Source of the DNA: Coffea arabica | Taxonomy: Eukaryota > Streptophyta > Magnoliopsida > Gentianales > Rubiaceae | Reading direction: 5' to 3' | NCBI RefSeq assembly: GCF_036785885.1 | Contig: NC_092312.1 | Coordinates: 27,114,739-27,178,738 of the forward strand | DNA: 64,000 bases | Shown: positions 38,401 to 53,700 of the stretch, one piece after another | Layout of the letters: every line of letters starts with the position of its first letter | Numbering within the stretch: position 1 is the first letter of the stretch | Notes under the pieces: generated by a model | Database searches by the model: none | What the model saw: only the letters and a program-made list of their open reading frames with translations | What the model was told of the DNA's origin: nothing | Made by a program: the position numbers and the translations under genes

Positions 38401-41400
38401 CCCAAACATTTATTCAGTCGAATTGAACTCAATTGGGGTTTTCACCTCAATGAAATAGTAATCAAAGTTCCAATCGAAGAACATGCCATTTTGAAGTCTA
38501 TTGAAAAGATCTAGTCTTCTTTGGTTATATTTTCAAGAACGAGAGGATAACAAATTTAACAAAACGTGAGAGAGAACTTCAATCCAGAATTCAACAACCT
38601 TTGCGTAATTAAAGTTCTACATTCACCATCTAAAACATTTCAGATTTGAACGTCCTTTACTTTTCGCAGAACAAATGAGAAGGAAGATCATTCTTCAATT
38701 CTTTTCCTATACCATTGCCCCACCAAATTTAAGACTCAAATGGGACCAAAAGTTGGAAAAGGCAATGAAACGAGGCAACCATACTATAATATTTCTAGTC
38801 TTCTTCACCTTTTTGAGTCAGGCACTATCATTTGGTATTCTTCGACTATAGAACACCTGTTACAAGAAGGCATCTTCCAATTGATGCATCATTTTCAAAA
38901 AAGCTATTTTAGTTGATGTACCATTACTGTTCTAGGATTAGATAAAATAATAATGTCTAGTGCAGGAACTTTTTATTTCTATACAAATTGTGAACAGTGG
39001 TGCTTGTGTTTGGCACACGCAAAAAGACTTTCCATACCACGAAATTGATATGACAAAAAGTTATGTTAACATCAACCCTTTAAACAAACAAATCTCACAA
39101 GAAAGTGGCCAAAGTGGCGAACCCAAATGGAACATAATGCTGACATAAAAAAAGATCGACACAACTTGTGCATAGAATTTTATCAATATTTTTTGGGACC
39201 CTTTAAGCTTGTCACCAGTAAGATCATCCTATCAAGGTGTTAGCAAACAAGAAAAATGTAGTTTTACGTACTAAGTAAAAGTATGCCCTATTAGAATAAG
39301 TAGGGTTTATCTTATGTTGCTGTTATCTCCTTTAGCTAGAATAAAGAAATATTAAAAGATGGTTTGAATACATTATCACCTTAAAGGAGTACCTAATTGG
39401 TTTTTACATTACCTTGTAATTGGTCCCCAGCCGATATTTTTTGTGATCTTTTTATAGGCCATAATTCTGCTAATTAATTGGTCTCCAATTTCCTTGTAAT
39501 TGGTTTGAATACATTTTTTCTGATCATGTTAAACTTAGCTTTAGATTGAGATTTTAAATGATAACTAGTAATATGTCATGTGCTTTGCCCATGGATATAT
39601 TTTTGAAGATATAGTATTTTTTATATACTAAATTTCTTTGCTAAATGTTGATTGTTGATATAATATATTCTAAGAAACTATGACTAACAAAATTTAGTAA
39701 TTGCTAGTCATACAAAATGTATATTGCATATAAAAAATTAAAATTTTGTGATACATTCTACCATATAAAAACTTTGAAGATGAAAGTTAGTTGAGTTATT
39801 GTCTATTTTACTGGAATTGCAATAGAAAAAAGATGAAATTTTTTATAATTTATAAAACCAGTGCATAAATGAAAGTTAGAAAAATATTTGCTAAAGCGTG
39901 CTCATTTTTAGCGATTGCAGAATAGATCTTGGGCTAACTCCTTCCAACTCTAAATAGAATCAATTGGAATACTTGCCTCCAAAATCAATGCAAAAGTTTA
40001 AGAATATCTTAGGGCTAAACTTGTATATTTCTATAGAAAATTGAGCCACAGTCAAAATAATACCTTAAAATCTCTAGAAACATTCTCAAGTATGTCCAAG
40101 TTAAAGTTCTGTATCCAAAAGTCCTTTTGCTTTAAGAACCAATTTCCAATTCCAATCTAGCAATATTTTTCCTCTTTGTAATTAAGCTTTCTTTCTCATG
40201 CAACTTGAAAAAAAAATCTTTTTTGTAACTTTAGTCTTCACCAAATCTTGATTTATTCCATTTTATTGGGCATTAATGGATCAATTAATGATTAATAACA
40301 TCAATTTATTGCCCCATTTTCACATTGTAGAGCTCTAGCAATAGTGAAAATTAATTAACGGTTTCAGGTTGGATCATTATATTAGATTGATTATGGGGAT
40401 TGATTTTTTATTTCTGTAATGACAGTTGCCTTTGAAATGTGTTTGGATAATAGATTATTTGGGATAATTTTTTGAAAAAAAATATTATAGCACTTTTTTG
40501 ATGTGATATATATGGGATAAAAAGATGATTGAAAAATCTATTGATGATACAAGCAAATAAATTTTGCATGTTTTTTACATAAATATACAAGCTTTCATGC
40601 CTCACAGCAATAAAGTTTCATTAACAAAAATTAAGTAATGATCCCTCTTTTCCCACCAACATATTCCTTAAAAAACTAATTTTCAAATCACAATTTTGGA
40701 CAATTTTGAGAAGAACTTTTCCGAGCAATGTTTTGGTATTTTTCTAATAATTTAAGACATTAAAAAGTGAGGATAATGGGAGAAAATGTGTGTTAATATA
40801 AGCACAATTTTGAAAAGTTAACTGTAGTTAAAAATTTGAATATAATCAATATTTATCAGTTTCACTACCTATAGAATTTTTGTCTTAAGAGTTTTTGAAT
40901 TATTCTCGCCATTCTTTTTTTTTCTTAATCAATATATTAATAATATAGTAATCTTAGTTGTCAATTTAACATTTTATCTTCTCATTAACTGTTTTAAACC
41001 AGCACATATGATATAATGAGTTAATGACTTTAATCATCATTAAACAATAAGGGCACAATATGAACTTTCAATCGTCAATTACTAATGGTATAATAGGGAT
41101 AAGAAAAACTAAGACAACAACAATTGCCCTCAAAACGCCAAAACGCATGGTTACGGTAATAATAGATAGATAATAATGTGGAAGCGAGCCCATAGATTTT
41201 GGGTGCATGCCTTTGAATTACTTGACTTATGTCACCAGATTGTGATAAGCATGTCATCATGGACCTCGTTGCTGATTAGATCAGACCACAATTCTAATTG
41301 GTAATATTGTATCATATTTTAATCAAATTTAGATCAAATTTGACGTTTAGTGAGAGTAGCTCACTAATTTAATCTTAATTTGTCCAAACAGATCAGGCTA

Positions 41401-41713
41401 GCACATTCATTCGCAATCCCAATTCATTGGCAATCCGATAAAAAAACAATATATTCGATTAATGATAAATTGGTTAAACACTCTTCTCACTTCCACTAAT
41501 TTCAAGTTATAAACATATCTGATTTGACGTTTCTACGCGTAATTATCATGGACTTGTCGCTTTCTTTCTTGGGTTATTTTTATTGGTGATAATTTGACTC
41601 TGTCTCGAAATTTCTACCATTTCAATTGGCCCTCAAATTAATATTAAACTTGCCTTCCCTAATTTGAGAATGACTTTATTCTGAAACAATGTATAGTTCT
41701 ACTGAAGAAGGTT

Positions 41714-41889
41714 TACATGCCCTCCCTGAGTTAGCTTTTCTGGTAACAAGCGCATCTTCAGGCCATGCTTATCAGGTTTCGAGTCTTGCCTGGGGTTATC
41801 ACGTTCGAGGGGTAGGCTTCCTCTAGGGGGATTAGTTGGATCGAAAGTCCGGATACCCCTTGTGTCTGAAAAAAAAAGAAGAAGAAGAA
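41714..41889 (+). mobile_element. SINE with target-site duplication, second copy
   Basis: A copy of 14950-15125, again with gaagaaggtt flanking repeats. It was copied with the unit and is not an independent insertion. Confidence 0.65.
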
Positions 41890-44800
41890 GAAGAAGGTTG
41901 CAAGTTGATCAAAATAAGTTAGAACAAACTTCAAGAAGATCTGATATTAAACATCTTTCAGCTTCAACTTATTTCAAACGTATTCCCAAATAAAGAAAAA
42001 GGAAGAGTTCCAAAAATATTTGTTAAAACTGGTTATCATATAACGATGCTGATAAGTTGTCCGAAAAATTGCCACTTTATTTTTGTCTCTGGGAATTGAT
42101 AAGCTAACTAAATTTGATAAAAGCTTGTCAAGGGATACTAAACAAAATTATCTCCAAACAAAGAAAAGAGAAAAAGGAGAACAATCAAACTCCAATCGAT
42201 CAGTACAAAGTAGCTTTTAGCTTAATAAACATGATATGCAACTGAGCTTAAGCAACTCATATCCGGGCCATGTACAATTCAAAACTATAGCCTAGAAGCA
42301 CTTCTTAACACTGAGGAAAAGAAGATGGGAACTAAATGTCTTTATTTGATTCCATTTTGCAAAAAAAAAAAAAAAAAAAAGATTATTTAAGAGAAGATGG
42401 AGCAAATGATGACACAACTACGCCACTTAAGCATAATAATAATGATCCAATAGTGGAACTTTCAAATCAATGATGACTCCACTTGTGCTCTTGTCCTAAT
42501 CCTTGCTAACCACATTTTTCCTTGCTAAGAGCCAAAAAATTTCCTCAATCATGCTAGAATTTTACTTATCTCCATTTGGTAGATAACTCAATTCATAATT
42601 ATTGTCTCCCAATGTCAATTTTATGTTGGTTTGTCTCAATATTTCTGTTTAAGTGTCAAATGATACATTAAGCAATTCATGATTAAGGCCTTCCACGTAA
42701 ATTATGGTGTGGACTTCCATGTTGATTGTGCTAAGTGATCACTTGGTAATTGCTTCATTACGTCCACTCAAGTCTTAACTGCTCTTATGTTTTTCTGAGT
42801 TTGCGGTAAATTACATTACCAAGCGTTCAATCAATTGACTAAATACACGGTTATATTGGAAGAAGAAGTCATAGAGTCTGAATAATTTGACAACATTGAT
42901 AAGCGTTCAAGAAGACTGCTGAGATCCCAAAACATGACAAATTGTTGAGTCCCAAAGTATGAAAAAATTGCTAGTTTTAGTCCATTGGTCAAGTCTTCTG
43001 CAAAGCTTTTTTTTTTTTTTTTTTTTCCAGCTGATGTAGCTATATTTTTTAGCAAGTACTTGCTGAGATTTTGAGAATTAACTATTACAAACGAGGGCGG
43101 AAGAGGGTGTATAAGTGAGATATCTCGAGTTCAAAACTTTCAACTTATACTAAAAACAAATATAATAGATGCTTTTTGCTCCCCATCGATAAATATGCTT
43201 TTTTAGCTTAAAAAAAGTTTGAGAAATCAAATTAATGCATCAAGTGCGGCCTATTCTTCAATATAGCTATGAATCATTTAAAACGAAGTTAATTTGGTTC
43301 TTTAATCATTTAAAATGAGGGATAAGAACAATGGATGGTCTTACAAATATTTAAGGGATAAATATATTTCTTTACCTAAAAAAAGAAGTTTCTTTACAAT
43401 CCATTTAGCCAAGGTTATAGTATTGCATTAGTCAAAAAGCTGGCTGCGGCCTCGATAATTGTTAAGCATGTCATAGAACTTGTACAATTTTAACCACTGC
43501 ACACTTTCTTTCTTTCTTTTTTTTTTTTTTGATAAAAGAAAATTTCGTTAACATATTATTGAGAATCATCCAACATGATTTGATCTATATCGGTACTCTA
43601 ATGGGCGGGTTAAACGTGCACTAGAAATTACAGATTTACAATTTAATAAATATAATAGATCTGAAAAAATACAAATTTCACAATTGTCTTCTGATATATA
43701 TGTCTATCACTACTGTTCCTCTTCGTGTATGTTGCAATCTCTAGATTTGCTAATTGATGGTTTTAAATTCTAATAATAATGATGAAATGTGTCGAAATAG
43801 ATTCAACATCCAAAAGAATTTAGAATCTGACAATCATATCTGAAATAGCCACTGCACACATTGTTCTATGAAAATGTATATCAGTGCATGTCTTATCACA
43901 ATTCATACAATATGTACGGAAACATACAAATCATTTCTGGTTCAATGCGGACCACGAACTCTACCCCAGTCCAATTAATCAAACGACAATATGAATCTTG
44001 TTCTAGATATTTTCACGTACATTTCAAGAAAATTTCATTGTGATACTCAGTTCTCGTAGGCTGCTTGAAGGGAAAGGAGATACAGTACTTTTTCTGAAAA
44101 TATTTCCTCTTGTTAGCACACAGAAAAATTGCTTTATACATATCAAATACAGAAACACATTTCAAAGAGCTGATCCATTCTTGTGTAATCTTTAGATCTA
44201 AATACTAATTATTAAAATGCTAAACGCAAGATCACAAGGCAATTGATAAATCACTTTCTTTACCTTTTCTCACAACTATTTTTTTCCTCTGTAACCAAAA
44301 TTTCAATGTTGCATGCTTAAAACCAGGAAAAGTTAGGTTACCCAACTATGGGAGTGGCATGCAAGCAAAGGATGATGTTGGGAATCCAACGTGCCCCATA
44401 TCACTAGAGCCCTCCAATCGTACCAACTTCAAGCACTGACATTTGGACCACTACCATAGAAGAGAGATTACATAGTTTTAAATTTTAATTGCTCTATACA
44501 AATTGCTGACATAGGTTATGGATTCCACTTTAGTTTCGATTAGAGTATCCACTGAAATTGTTTGCAAATAACAATTATGGAGAATTTTGATGCTAAGTTG
44601 TTGGCATACAGACGAGGAAACACACTTGGAAGAGTGAAAACAGGCACTAGTCCATGACAATTTGTATGCATATAGTTTATAGTAATGCAGGCACAAGTTC
44701 CATATTAACGCACACTGGAACGCTTGAGTTTAGGGCTTGTGCCCTTAGCGTGGGTGACAGCACTTTCGGCATGAAAAACACCCTCAAAAGGGAATAGGAC

Positions 44801-45138
44801 CTGTTGTTATTGAAGGGAGTAAACATCCAAACTGAAATTATAAAATGAAATAAATACCTAAAAGATGAATCACTATGAAGATGTGTAAACCTATAATAGG
44901 AGCAAAAGCCGCATCTACAAAAGAGGGCATGAAAGATAACCCTCACGGGATGAGGTGATAGCACTTATGGCATGAAAAATAACTCTCACGGCATGAAAAA
45001 TAACACTCACGGGATGATGTGAAAGCACTTTAAAAAAAAAAAAAAAAAGAAGAAAAGAAAAGGAACGCCCATGATAGGAATCCGAATAATTAACATTGTC
45101 AAACTACGGAATACCGATGACCCGTTAAGGGATTAAAA

Positions 45139-45371
45139 GCTCTAATACCATGTCAGAATGATGATCAAAAAATGAGAAGAAACAGTGTGTATTAATAAAA
45201 TGGTGTTCTAGCATAAAAGTACCGAAAATCTATATTTATAGGTGTACAAAATATGTAAAAATAGAAAATTGATCTATTGAAAGTCATTTATACAATTTGA
45301 AGATATCATTAATCTCCAATCAATTATTTAAAATTAATACAATGAATGTGGACATAACACAGACATTAACA
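45139..45371 (-). mobile_element. Copia-type LTR with primer-binding site, second copy
   Basis: A copy of 18375-18607: LTR 45151-45371 and primer-binding site 45139-45150. It was carried by the large duplication, so this pair is not the two LTRs of one element; the two copies have the same orientation and are exactly one unit apart. Confidence 0.7.
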
Positions 45372-46624
45372 CCTTCAATAAAAAAAAATGTTTTGAGAAC
45401 TTTATGTTTCAGGTGAGCGTTTTAATTCTGGCTTGTTTCAGGCTAAAGAAAAAGGAATGCAAAAAAGAACTTTGAACAATGGGCATTAGGACAATTCTTT
45501 TGAAAAAAAAAAAAGAAAAGAAAAAACGGTTGAAACAAACAAGAGGATGCACTTCTTTTTGTTCATGGAATAGGAATTAGGACAATTACGTATGGCGTAG
45601 ATAAAGTAATAGGCAAAACAGCTTATCAAATGCCTGCACTCATATTTTGTATTTGTCTGAGTATAGTTATAAGATACCTCTTCAGCTCTTCTCCACTGCA
45701 GTGCATGAATAATGTAATATTGATATATCCTACTGTTTTTATTACGTAATTTAGAAGATCTTTCACGTAAATTGTTGTCACACTAATACATCCGCTCGAC
45801 ACGTTGCTCTTCTTTCTTTTTTTTTTTTTTTTTTTGGCTCTTTCGTACGTGATGCATCCATTCATGATGTCGAATCGCACTAGATATAACCTTAAAATTA
45901 AGAATGGAAAAAATTGCGTGATTGGCTCTGACTTTACGGCCACAGAGTTTTTAACAAGTATAAAGGGTTCAAGAATTTATTCTTATACGCCCAAGTTAGG
46001 TTGAGTCCTGCTTTTGTGCATGAAGCTACTGAAAAAGAGAGGAGTTGGTGGTGGAAAGCTTGTAAGCTCTGCTTTGCTCTAGACCAAATTTCCAAAGGTA
46101 AGTAACCAACAATTTCTCAGTTATAAGCTCCCTTGATTTCTCTCTTCAAAACCTATTCTTCCCTTTATCCAAGGGTCATTGAAGAATTCATGTATATGAA
46201 TTGCCTTCCTTTTTTCTTCTTTGCATTGTCTTTCTTACCATTCCCATCATCTAAAGTAAATCTAGCACAATGGCTTCTGTCTTTACTTCTCTACCACTTT
46301 TTATTGCAACAGTTTCTAGCTGGATCACATACTTGGTGACTGAATAATGGCTTCATAATTTTACATTTCTCCTAACCAAAACAAAGCAATATGGTTGTAT
46401 AGCAAACTTTTCATTCATGAAAAACGGAAAAAGTACTAAAAAGATTAGCAGAGTTTTACGTCATTTGTTCACAAGCCAAGCGGTACGTTATGGAATGCCC
46501 ATGCAGGAAACGTGGCAGAAGCAGCCACACGTAGGCAAAAGGAAGACGAATGCCAAAACTATTTTCTCCAAATTTCTCCATATATTGCATCAATATTTTT
46601 GGAGAAAATAACAGTTTATTTTCT

Positions 46625-46796
46625 GTCTATAAATAACATTTGATCTTTCTTCCTCTCCCAGCCAGAAAAAACAGTCTTAAGTGTTAATTTGGAAGGCGGG
46701 AAGAGCCAAGTCTTGAGCCCAAGTCTCCAAGGTCTGCAAGTGAGAAGCCAGGCAGGAGCTCCACTTTAGCACCACCCTCATTTTGCATATTAAAAG
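46625..46796 (+). promoter_or_regulatory. Possible promoter and non-coding first exon, second copy
   Basis: A copy of 19861-20032 (TATA box 46627-46634, donor after 46796). This copy is upstream of the intact MATE gene. If it is that gene's distal promoter, the leader intron would span about 8.8 kb. This is speculative. Confidence 0.3.
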
Positions 46797-46823
46797 GTGA
46801 GCATTTTAATTTTAGTATTGTTC

Positions 46824-49800
46824 TTATTTTTGGCCTTTACAACACATATTTTCTTGTCTTTTAACTTTCTGTCTTACTATAGTATACCCTGTGCAGTTTT
46901 TTATTAGTGCAATTCTGTGTACTTTGTAACCTTTACAACTCATCCTAATCTACTACTCGGACCATTATTCATCAGTTTCACTTCTAAAAAGTAAAGTAGA
47001 TGAAGCTGGCTGAATTGAGTGCTGAAGCCTCTTATCTTGATTGGTTGTTGGATGCTAGTTTATCGTGCACACAAGTTTGTAGCATTGCATGTCTGGCCTG
47101 CTTAGTGTTTTACACCTCTACCATACATTAAGGTAGATTTTTTTCATAACATGGTCAAAATAACAATACTATTAAGGTGGATGTAAAACGTTAAAATTTA
47201 GAAGAAGGGTTCATGCATTTCCACGATAGTGCATGATAGCTTCTATGATAGTGGGTGCTGAATCTGAGTCGTCTAACTAGTTCGATCAAATAATTCTTGA
47301 TTCAAGATTGAAAACATGAACTTGAAGTACAAAACTAAAGTTTGTGAGCCATTTTGTGAGCTTGTATCAAGATTATGGAACATCAAAAAACCAATTTCAG
47401 TGACATATGAACCAAAGTTTGAACTCGCACAGTCGGATTATTTGATTTGAGCTAACATGAAAAAGATTGTACGGCTTTTTGTTGATAAATTGGAAGCACT
47501 TCAGGTGTCTTCTGACTGACATATGTATGGAACATGGCGAGGACAGCGGCATGTCTTATAGAAGGAGATAACGAGTGGACCAGTTCTTTATTTTAGGTCC
47601 TTTTATTTTTTTTTTTTCACTTGTTAGGTCCAGTTGGAAGGCCTTCAGATCAATAATTTAGAAAACTAGCTGAATTTTTACCCTCTTTGATTGAAAAAAA
47701 AAAAAAAAGGAAATTTTACTTTTCAACTTGTACAAGGTTTCAGTTGAACTTGTATTGTATTTCCAAAAATATTTTTTCCATTTTTTTCTTTTTGAAATTA
47801 TTAGGATAGATAATTTAGTCCGATTTTGCTTTCATTTTCCCGAATTTTCTCAAAATCTTATCCAACATTTCTTCTTCAAACCTATTTGTGGCATGCTGTC
47901 AAATTGAAAAGACTTGAAATGCAATTTTTTTTTTTCTGGTTAGTAAATAAGAATCTTGCAATGCAGTTTTCTATTTGTCATTTTATTTATGGTGCATTTA
48001 TTTGAAATAGCTTCTAACTTCGTGAAACTTAATAACACACACTTTTCCTTCATGAAAACCGTTTAAAAGTACTTACAAGAATGCGCAGAAACGTGGCATT
48101 TTGCTTTTATTGTTATATTATGCAATTTGTGGCCTTTACAACACACGTACACATTTGCTTACTTTTCAACTTCTAGTCTTCCTATGGTATTTTGTGCAAT
48201 TTTTTATTAGTATTATTTTGTGTACTTTTTAGCCTTTACAACCCACACTAATTTTTCACTTGGACCCTTTGAATGAGTGTTGAAGCCTCTATCTTGTTCG
48301 GTTGTTAGATGCATATTTGTCATTTTAACAGGTTTGTAGCATTGTCTCACCAAGAAGAAAAAAAAAAAAAAAAAAAAGTTTGTAGCATTGTCTCATTGTT
48401 TTGCACCTACATTACATTGACCACAAAATACAACCAAAGCAATAATAATAACTCCGACAATAACATCAAGGCAACGATGTAAAACGTTAAAATAAGGGGA
48501 AGGGTGGATGCAGTTTCATTGTCGTGGTAACGTTGATGAAAATCGGTGCTGATGATGCAGCTGCTGCAAATCAGCTGCCTGAGTCCTCTAGTTCAACCAA
48601 GCAATTCCCGCCTGACAAATTGAACTTGAATAAAAATCAAAATCACAATATTCAGTTATGAAATGTGAAAATATATGTATGTAAGCATTCATCAAATTCT
48701 TGTTGGGTGAAAGGCTCTACTCATTCTCAAATTCTTTTATATTTATTCTTTAATTTCATACACTGTTTGGGAACGGATTCGAATGCCAGCATGATTTGAT
48801 TGACCATCCGTCATCCACCAGCCCACTAGATCGGTGCTTATTAGTTTGCATCTACCATCATTCCTTTTTTTTCCCCTTTCTGTTCCATGTCTTCTGTCAT
48901 TTCCTCTCATTGCTTGTCTAACATGCATATTTGCAGTTTTATTTGTCAAATGTGGTGTTTTATGGGTTTATAATTAATCTACTATAAGATATGGACTGAT
49001 TAAAATCTTGTAAAATGACCTAACGAAATAATATTGAAGGTAAAACATCAAAAACCGATTTGAGTAACATATGGAACCAAAGTTGGAATTTGAGACAATA
49101 TTGTCGAAGTATTTGATTAGATTTATGGCATTTGAGGTGTCTTCGAATTAGGGGTGTGCATCGAAATCGATAATTCAGAACTTTAAATTTGAATTTTTTT
49201 GAAATTTTGACATAAAAAATTCCGATCGAATTCGATTTCGAATTCACTAATTCCAAATTCGAATTCGTAGCGAATTCAAGAACCCTTTTTCTTTCTTTTG
49301 GAGTTTTGTTTTGTATTTCTAATTTTTTATTATAATTATATATAAGTTTTGCTAAACTAAATGCTAACTTTGTATAATATATGTTTATGATTATAACATA
49401 ATATAAAACTAACTTCATAAGAGTTATTATTGTATTGTTAAACAATATAATTATTAGTTAGATGTATTATTATATAATATAAATTTTATATTACATATAT
49501 TAATATACATATATATAAATGAATTTGAAATCGAAATTGGTATTCGATTTCCAATTTCACACCGATTTCAAATTGTGAATTCGAAATCGAAATTTCTGAT
49601 TTGAAAAACCCCATTACCAAAATTATCGAATTAGAACCAAATTTGTATATTTCGAAATTGGAAACCCGAATTCCATTCCAATTTCTGATTTACTGATTTC
49701 AAAAATTTTAAATTTGATCAATAAATTAAAATTTTTCGATTTTGCACACTCCTACTTGAAAGTGACATGTGTATGGAAATATATCGACGACCGTCTTCGA

Positions 49801-50296
49801 AGGACAAAACAGGTGCACCAGCTTCTTGTTAGGTCCACTTGGAAGGAGGCTACCTAAGTTTTACCTCCTTTGATAAAAGGTGAAAGCAACACTTTTCTAC
49901 TCAAGGAACACAAAGTTTAAGTGAACTTGTGAACCGTGTAAATAGTTTTCAAAGTATTTGTTTAAAACTTCCTACACTGAATTATTTTATAAAAAATATT
50001 TAGTATTTTCAAAGCATTTATAGTATTTTTTTTAAATATTTTGGTAAAACTTTCTTTCATCCCACGAAGGAAGGAGCGGGGACGAGTAGGGGTACGGAAA
50101 TGAAAAGAAAAAGAGAGGGAGGAGGTAGGGGGAAGGAGGGGAAAGGAGGGTGTGACGGGTGGGAGGAAGGAGGACAAGGTGGGAGAAAGGGGAAGAGAGG
50201 GGTGGTCGTCAGGGGAAGAGAGGAGGTGGCGATGGTAGGTGTGTATTTTTGTTTTTCTTTTCTTTTGTTTGAGTATTTTTTGGGTATTTTAGTCAA

Positions 50297-50358
<62 letters not shown>

Positions 50359-50724
50359 TTAAAGCACCCCTAAAAACATGACTGCCAAACACATCCTGTA
50401 TTCTATCCAAGAATATTACTCCATTTTGCTTGTCAAAATTAACTAGCAAAAGATAGAGTACTCCGTCCGTTTAAACTTTTTTTTTTTTTTTAAGGTAAAC
50501 CTAAACTTTTGTCAGAAAAACAGACCGAATAAAGTGCTGACAAGGAGTCCAATACTCACAACCAGAAAAATGCAAAACTTTCGTTTTCCTGATTTTTAGA
50601 AAATCAATTATTTTTCAGCTTATCTCATGTCCACCAACAATATGTTTATCTCCCAATATCTCATCCGACATTTCTTCATCAACAATAAAGTTGTGGCATG
50701 CTGTCACAATGCATTTTTTCATCT
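46824..50724. repeat. Old local duplication (blocks A and B), second copy
   Basis: Block A is 46824-47944 and block B is 48125-50724. The latter carries the MITE (49149-49754), GA-rich tract (50067-50244) and TA repeat (50299-50358). This is the same structure as 20060-23960. Confidence 0.6.
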
Positions 50725-53700
50725 GTCGTTTCAGAACTATTTAGGTTCCGTTTCATCTGTTCAACTTCTGAAATGCAGCTTATAAGAAGACTCCAAAATG
50801 ATTTCTCAAGGCATGCAAATTTAATTCTATACTTGCACCTTTGACTGTATAGTCTCAAATCTCAGAGCCACAACTAGTCCTAGCCCTTTGTAAAATGTCA
50901 CCTTCCGTTTTCTTTCAATCATTTTCGGTTTCCTCTATATACATATATATATATAAGGAGAAGACGTGTCGAAGTGGGCAAAAGGGAAGCCTCAATCTAG
51001 AAAGGTCTGTCTGTCCCTTGATAATTAATCTGCGTTTTCGGGCCAAATTTCTTCCCCTTGTAAAGGGATGAAAAGGGAGTTGCCACCTCCAAGTCCAATA
51101 TAAACATTAGTCGTGTTCATATCCCAAAATGTCCCAAGTAGATGGTTTTTGAAGCCCCTATTGGACCCTTCTCTAATGTGAATTTATGTACATTTATTCT
51201 CTTCATAAATTTAGTAAAATCCTAAAAATACCCTCCCATATATCTACCATTGTAAATTTGATCTCCCACCTCTTAAACTGCATAGGTGTGGTGGTGTCCT
51301 CTATTCTCTTCATAACTGGTTTATCTTAGATTATTAAGGACAAGCTTGAGAGAGAGTACATTTCTCCTATTTATGAATCATTTTCCAACCCTAAGGAGAA
51401 TTTTTCAGATGAATCATTTATGTCATTTGTGTCCGGGGAAGGTGTTTATTAGGACCGGTAACATTAGAATTGCCAACTAAGTTGTAATCATCCTTTGCAT
51501 GTTCAAATCTAGAAGTATGTGCAGGTGTTGACTGGTAAATTATCATCCAAAAGGTCTAATTTCACTTTCCATCCAATAATCAAAAGGTCTAATTTCACTT
51601 TCTAATCCTTAGTGTGATTATAAATTCTCAATCGATCATACCTTTACTTTTGATTTCGGATGCTTCATAGTCCATAATCATCTCAAATTTTATTTCAAAG
51701 CCCTTGCATTTGAGACTCCTTTAGCCTAGATTTTCGTCCCTTATCGCCTCAATGCTCATGTACACAACTTACCTTCTTTTCAAAAATATGCACTAACATT
51801 AATTAGTCCTTAAGAATCTCAAATTGAAGATCGAGCTGGTTTCTTGGTTTTGTATTTGTTTATTTCATTTACTATATTGGTAAGCAACGGGGGTAAAATT
51901 TGGGGCCTTTTGATAACTTGAGGATCAAACATCAACACTAACATGAATGCTGCAAACTTTTCTTTCATTATAAACTTGTCTTTCATTGGCCAATGATCAC
52001 CTATTTCTTCTACTACATGGCCTTTCCTCGAAACAAAGTACTAGCATTTAATTAGAACGTCTTTGCTGTACAGAAACTTGACCTAATGTCTCTAATTTAA
52101 TAGTAGCTTTTCGATGTCAAACGATGATTAAGAGAATTATGCAATTCTTGATGATTTAGAATTTTAATCTTGCATGTGCTTTGTCTCCCTTAGTTGCATC
52201 TTGTCTTCCGGATTCAATGATTTTTTCATGTGATATGCAGATTTTACAATCCAAAAAAAAAATTTGTGTTGGTAACGTGAACATTTAATGTCTACATATG
52301 TATATATTAAACCAGAACATATTTTTCATCTTTGGTGCCTGTCTGCGCATTCACTGTGTGTGAATGTGTCACACTGGATTGAATCAAATGTTAAGCAGAA
52401 TTTTTTGATGTGCCTATTTAAAAGGAGAAGTCAAAGATGGCATTATACTTGAAGAAGGCGAATGTACGGACTGACCTACAAAATCGTGCCACTATTTCAT
52501 GATCATTATTTTATTGATCTCTGAAATATTCCCATCTGCATCTCAAACTTTTAAAAGTGCTTAAAAACTTGACAATTAAGCATAGGGTAACCACTCAAAT
52601 GAGTGAATTACCACCATTTCCTTTGTCTTGTTCTAAAACAGCACACCAAGTGGACTGGGAAAGAGATTGAATGGTTATATATATATGAGAAGGTTTGGTG
52701 GAATTGTTGTCGTTTCTCTATAGTTTATTGTGCTGAGAATATGTGTAGTTGATTCTTGTGTCCCTTTTCTTCTTCAAATTGGAAAAGAAAATGACATGCA
52801 ACAAAATTTTGACGCTAAGAAAACCGTCTGATATCTTCACATTAAAGAAAACAACAAACTACTGCTGATTGTTTTTGCATTTTCCGAATATAGATTGGTT
52901 TTCCAAACGAGGTCACTTTCACTAGAAAATTACTCAGTTTTTCTCTCCTTGAAGTTGAGTTTGTACAAGGATCTTTCACAATATAAAGTCAAATTGGAGG
53001 TAAAAAAAAGTGACAAGATCTGCCATTGTTAAGATCCAGTTCAGGTGTATCTGTTTTCAATTGTGTGTTATTTTATTTTCTGTCTAAAAAACATAAGTAC
53101 AGAACTACAGTAGATTTTTGTTTATTCGTTTTACCAATAACTAAAAAAGAGTAGCTCCAAGAAATAGAAGTACAAAGCTTTAGCAGAGTCAAGTATATTT
53201 TTGCACAAAGGCTAAGCTAAGAAACATATCACAGTTGCAATGTGCAGACTGTGGATTATTGTAGGCCTCCTAATTTCCTGAAGTGATCAAGGCTTCTAGG
53301 TAGGGATGATCATCCCTACTGGCCTAACTCATGAATTTCAAGATTTTGAATTATTCTGGCAACTTTAGCAATTACGTGACAAGCTTTTCTTTTTTTTTTT
53401 TTCGTGGTCGGTGGAAATGCAGTGGAATTGGTAATTGTACAATGACTGCTGCCACCAAATTTACAATCATAAGCAAATTTTCCAAGTTTCTAAGAAGCAA
53501 AGGCGGTTGCATGAGATCCAAAGCAATGCCTATATCCAGTCCAATGTCGATGGGATGGTGATATAGTTGTTTGTCCATGCACCACTCAGAATTAGTATCT
53601 CTAATCATATAGACATCGCATGTAAAATGTAGTCTAACCAAGATATCCTACCACAGATGATAACCGACTAAGTGCATGAATCTTTACCTAATATTTGCAC

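Larger units (their letters stand above)
38401..46624. other. Gene-poor region, copy of 11637-19860
   Basis: This contains the second-unit copies of the family 2 MITE (40434-40569), the SINE-like remnant (43095-43159), retroelement leader repeats (44754-45030) and homopolymer runs. The SINE and LTR copies are listed separately. No protein gene is recognised. Confidence 0.6.

Noticed and set aside
18387-45371. The two copia LTR copies as the two LTRs of one 27-kb retrotransposon
   Set aside because: They are exactly one repeat period apart and everything else in the unit is repeated with the same offset. There is no pol gene between them.
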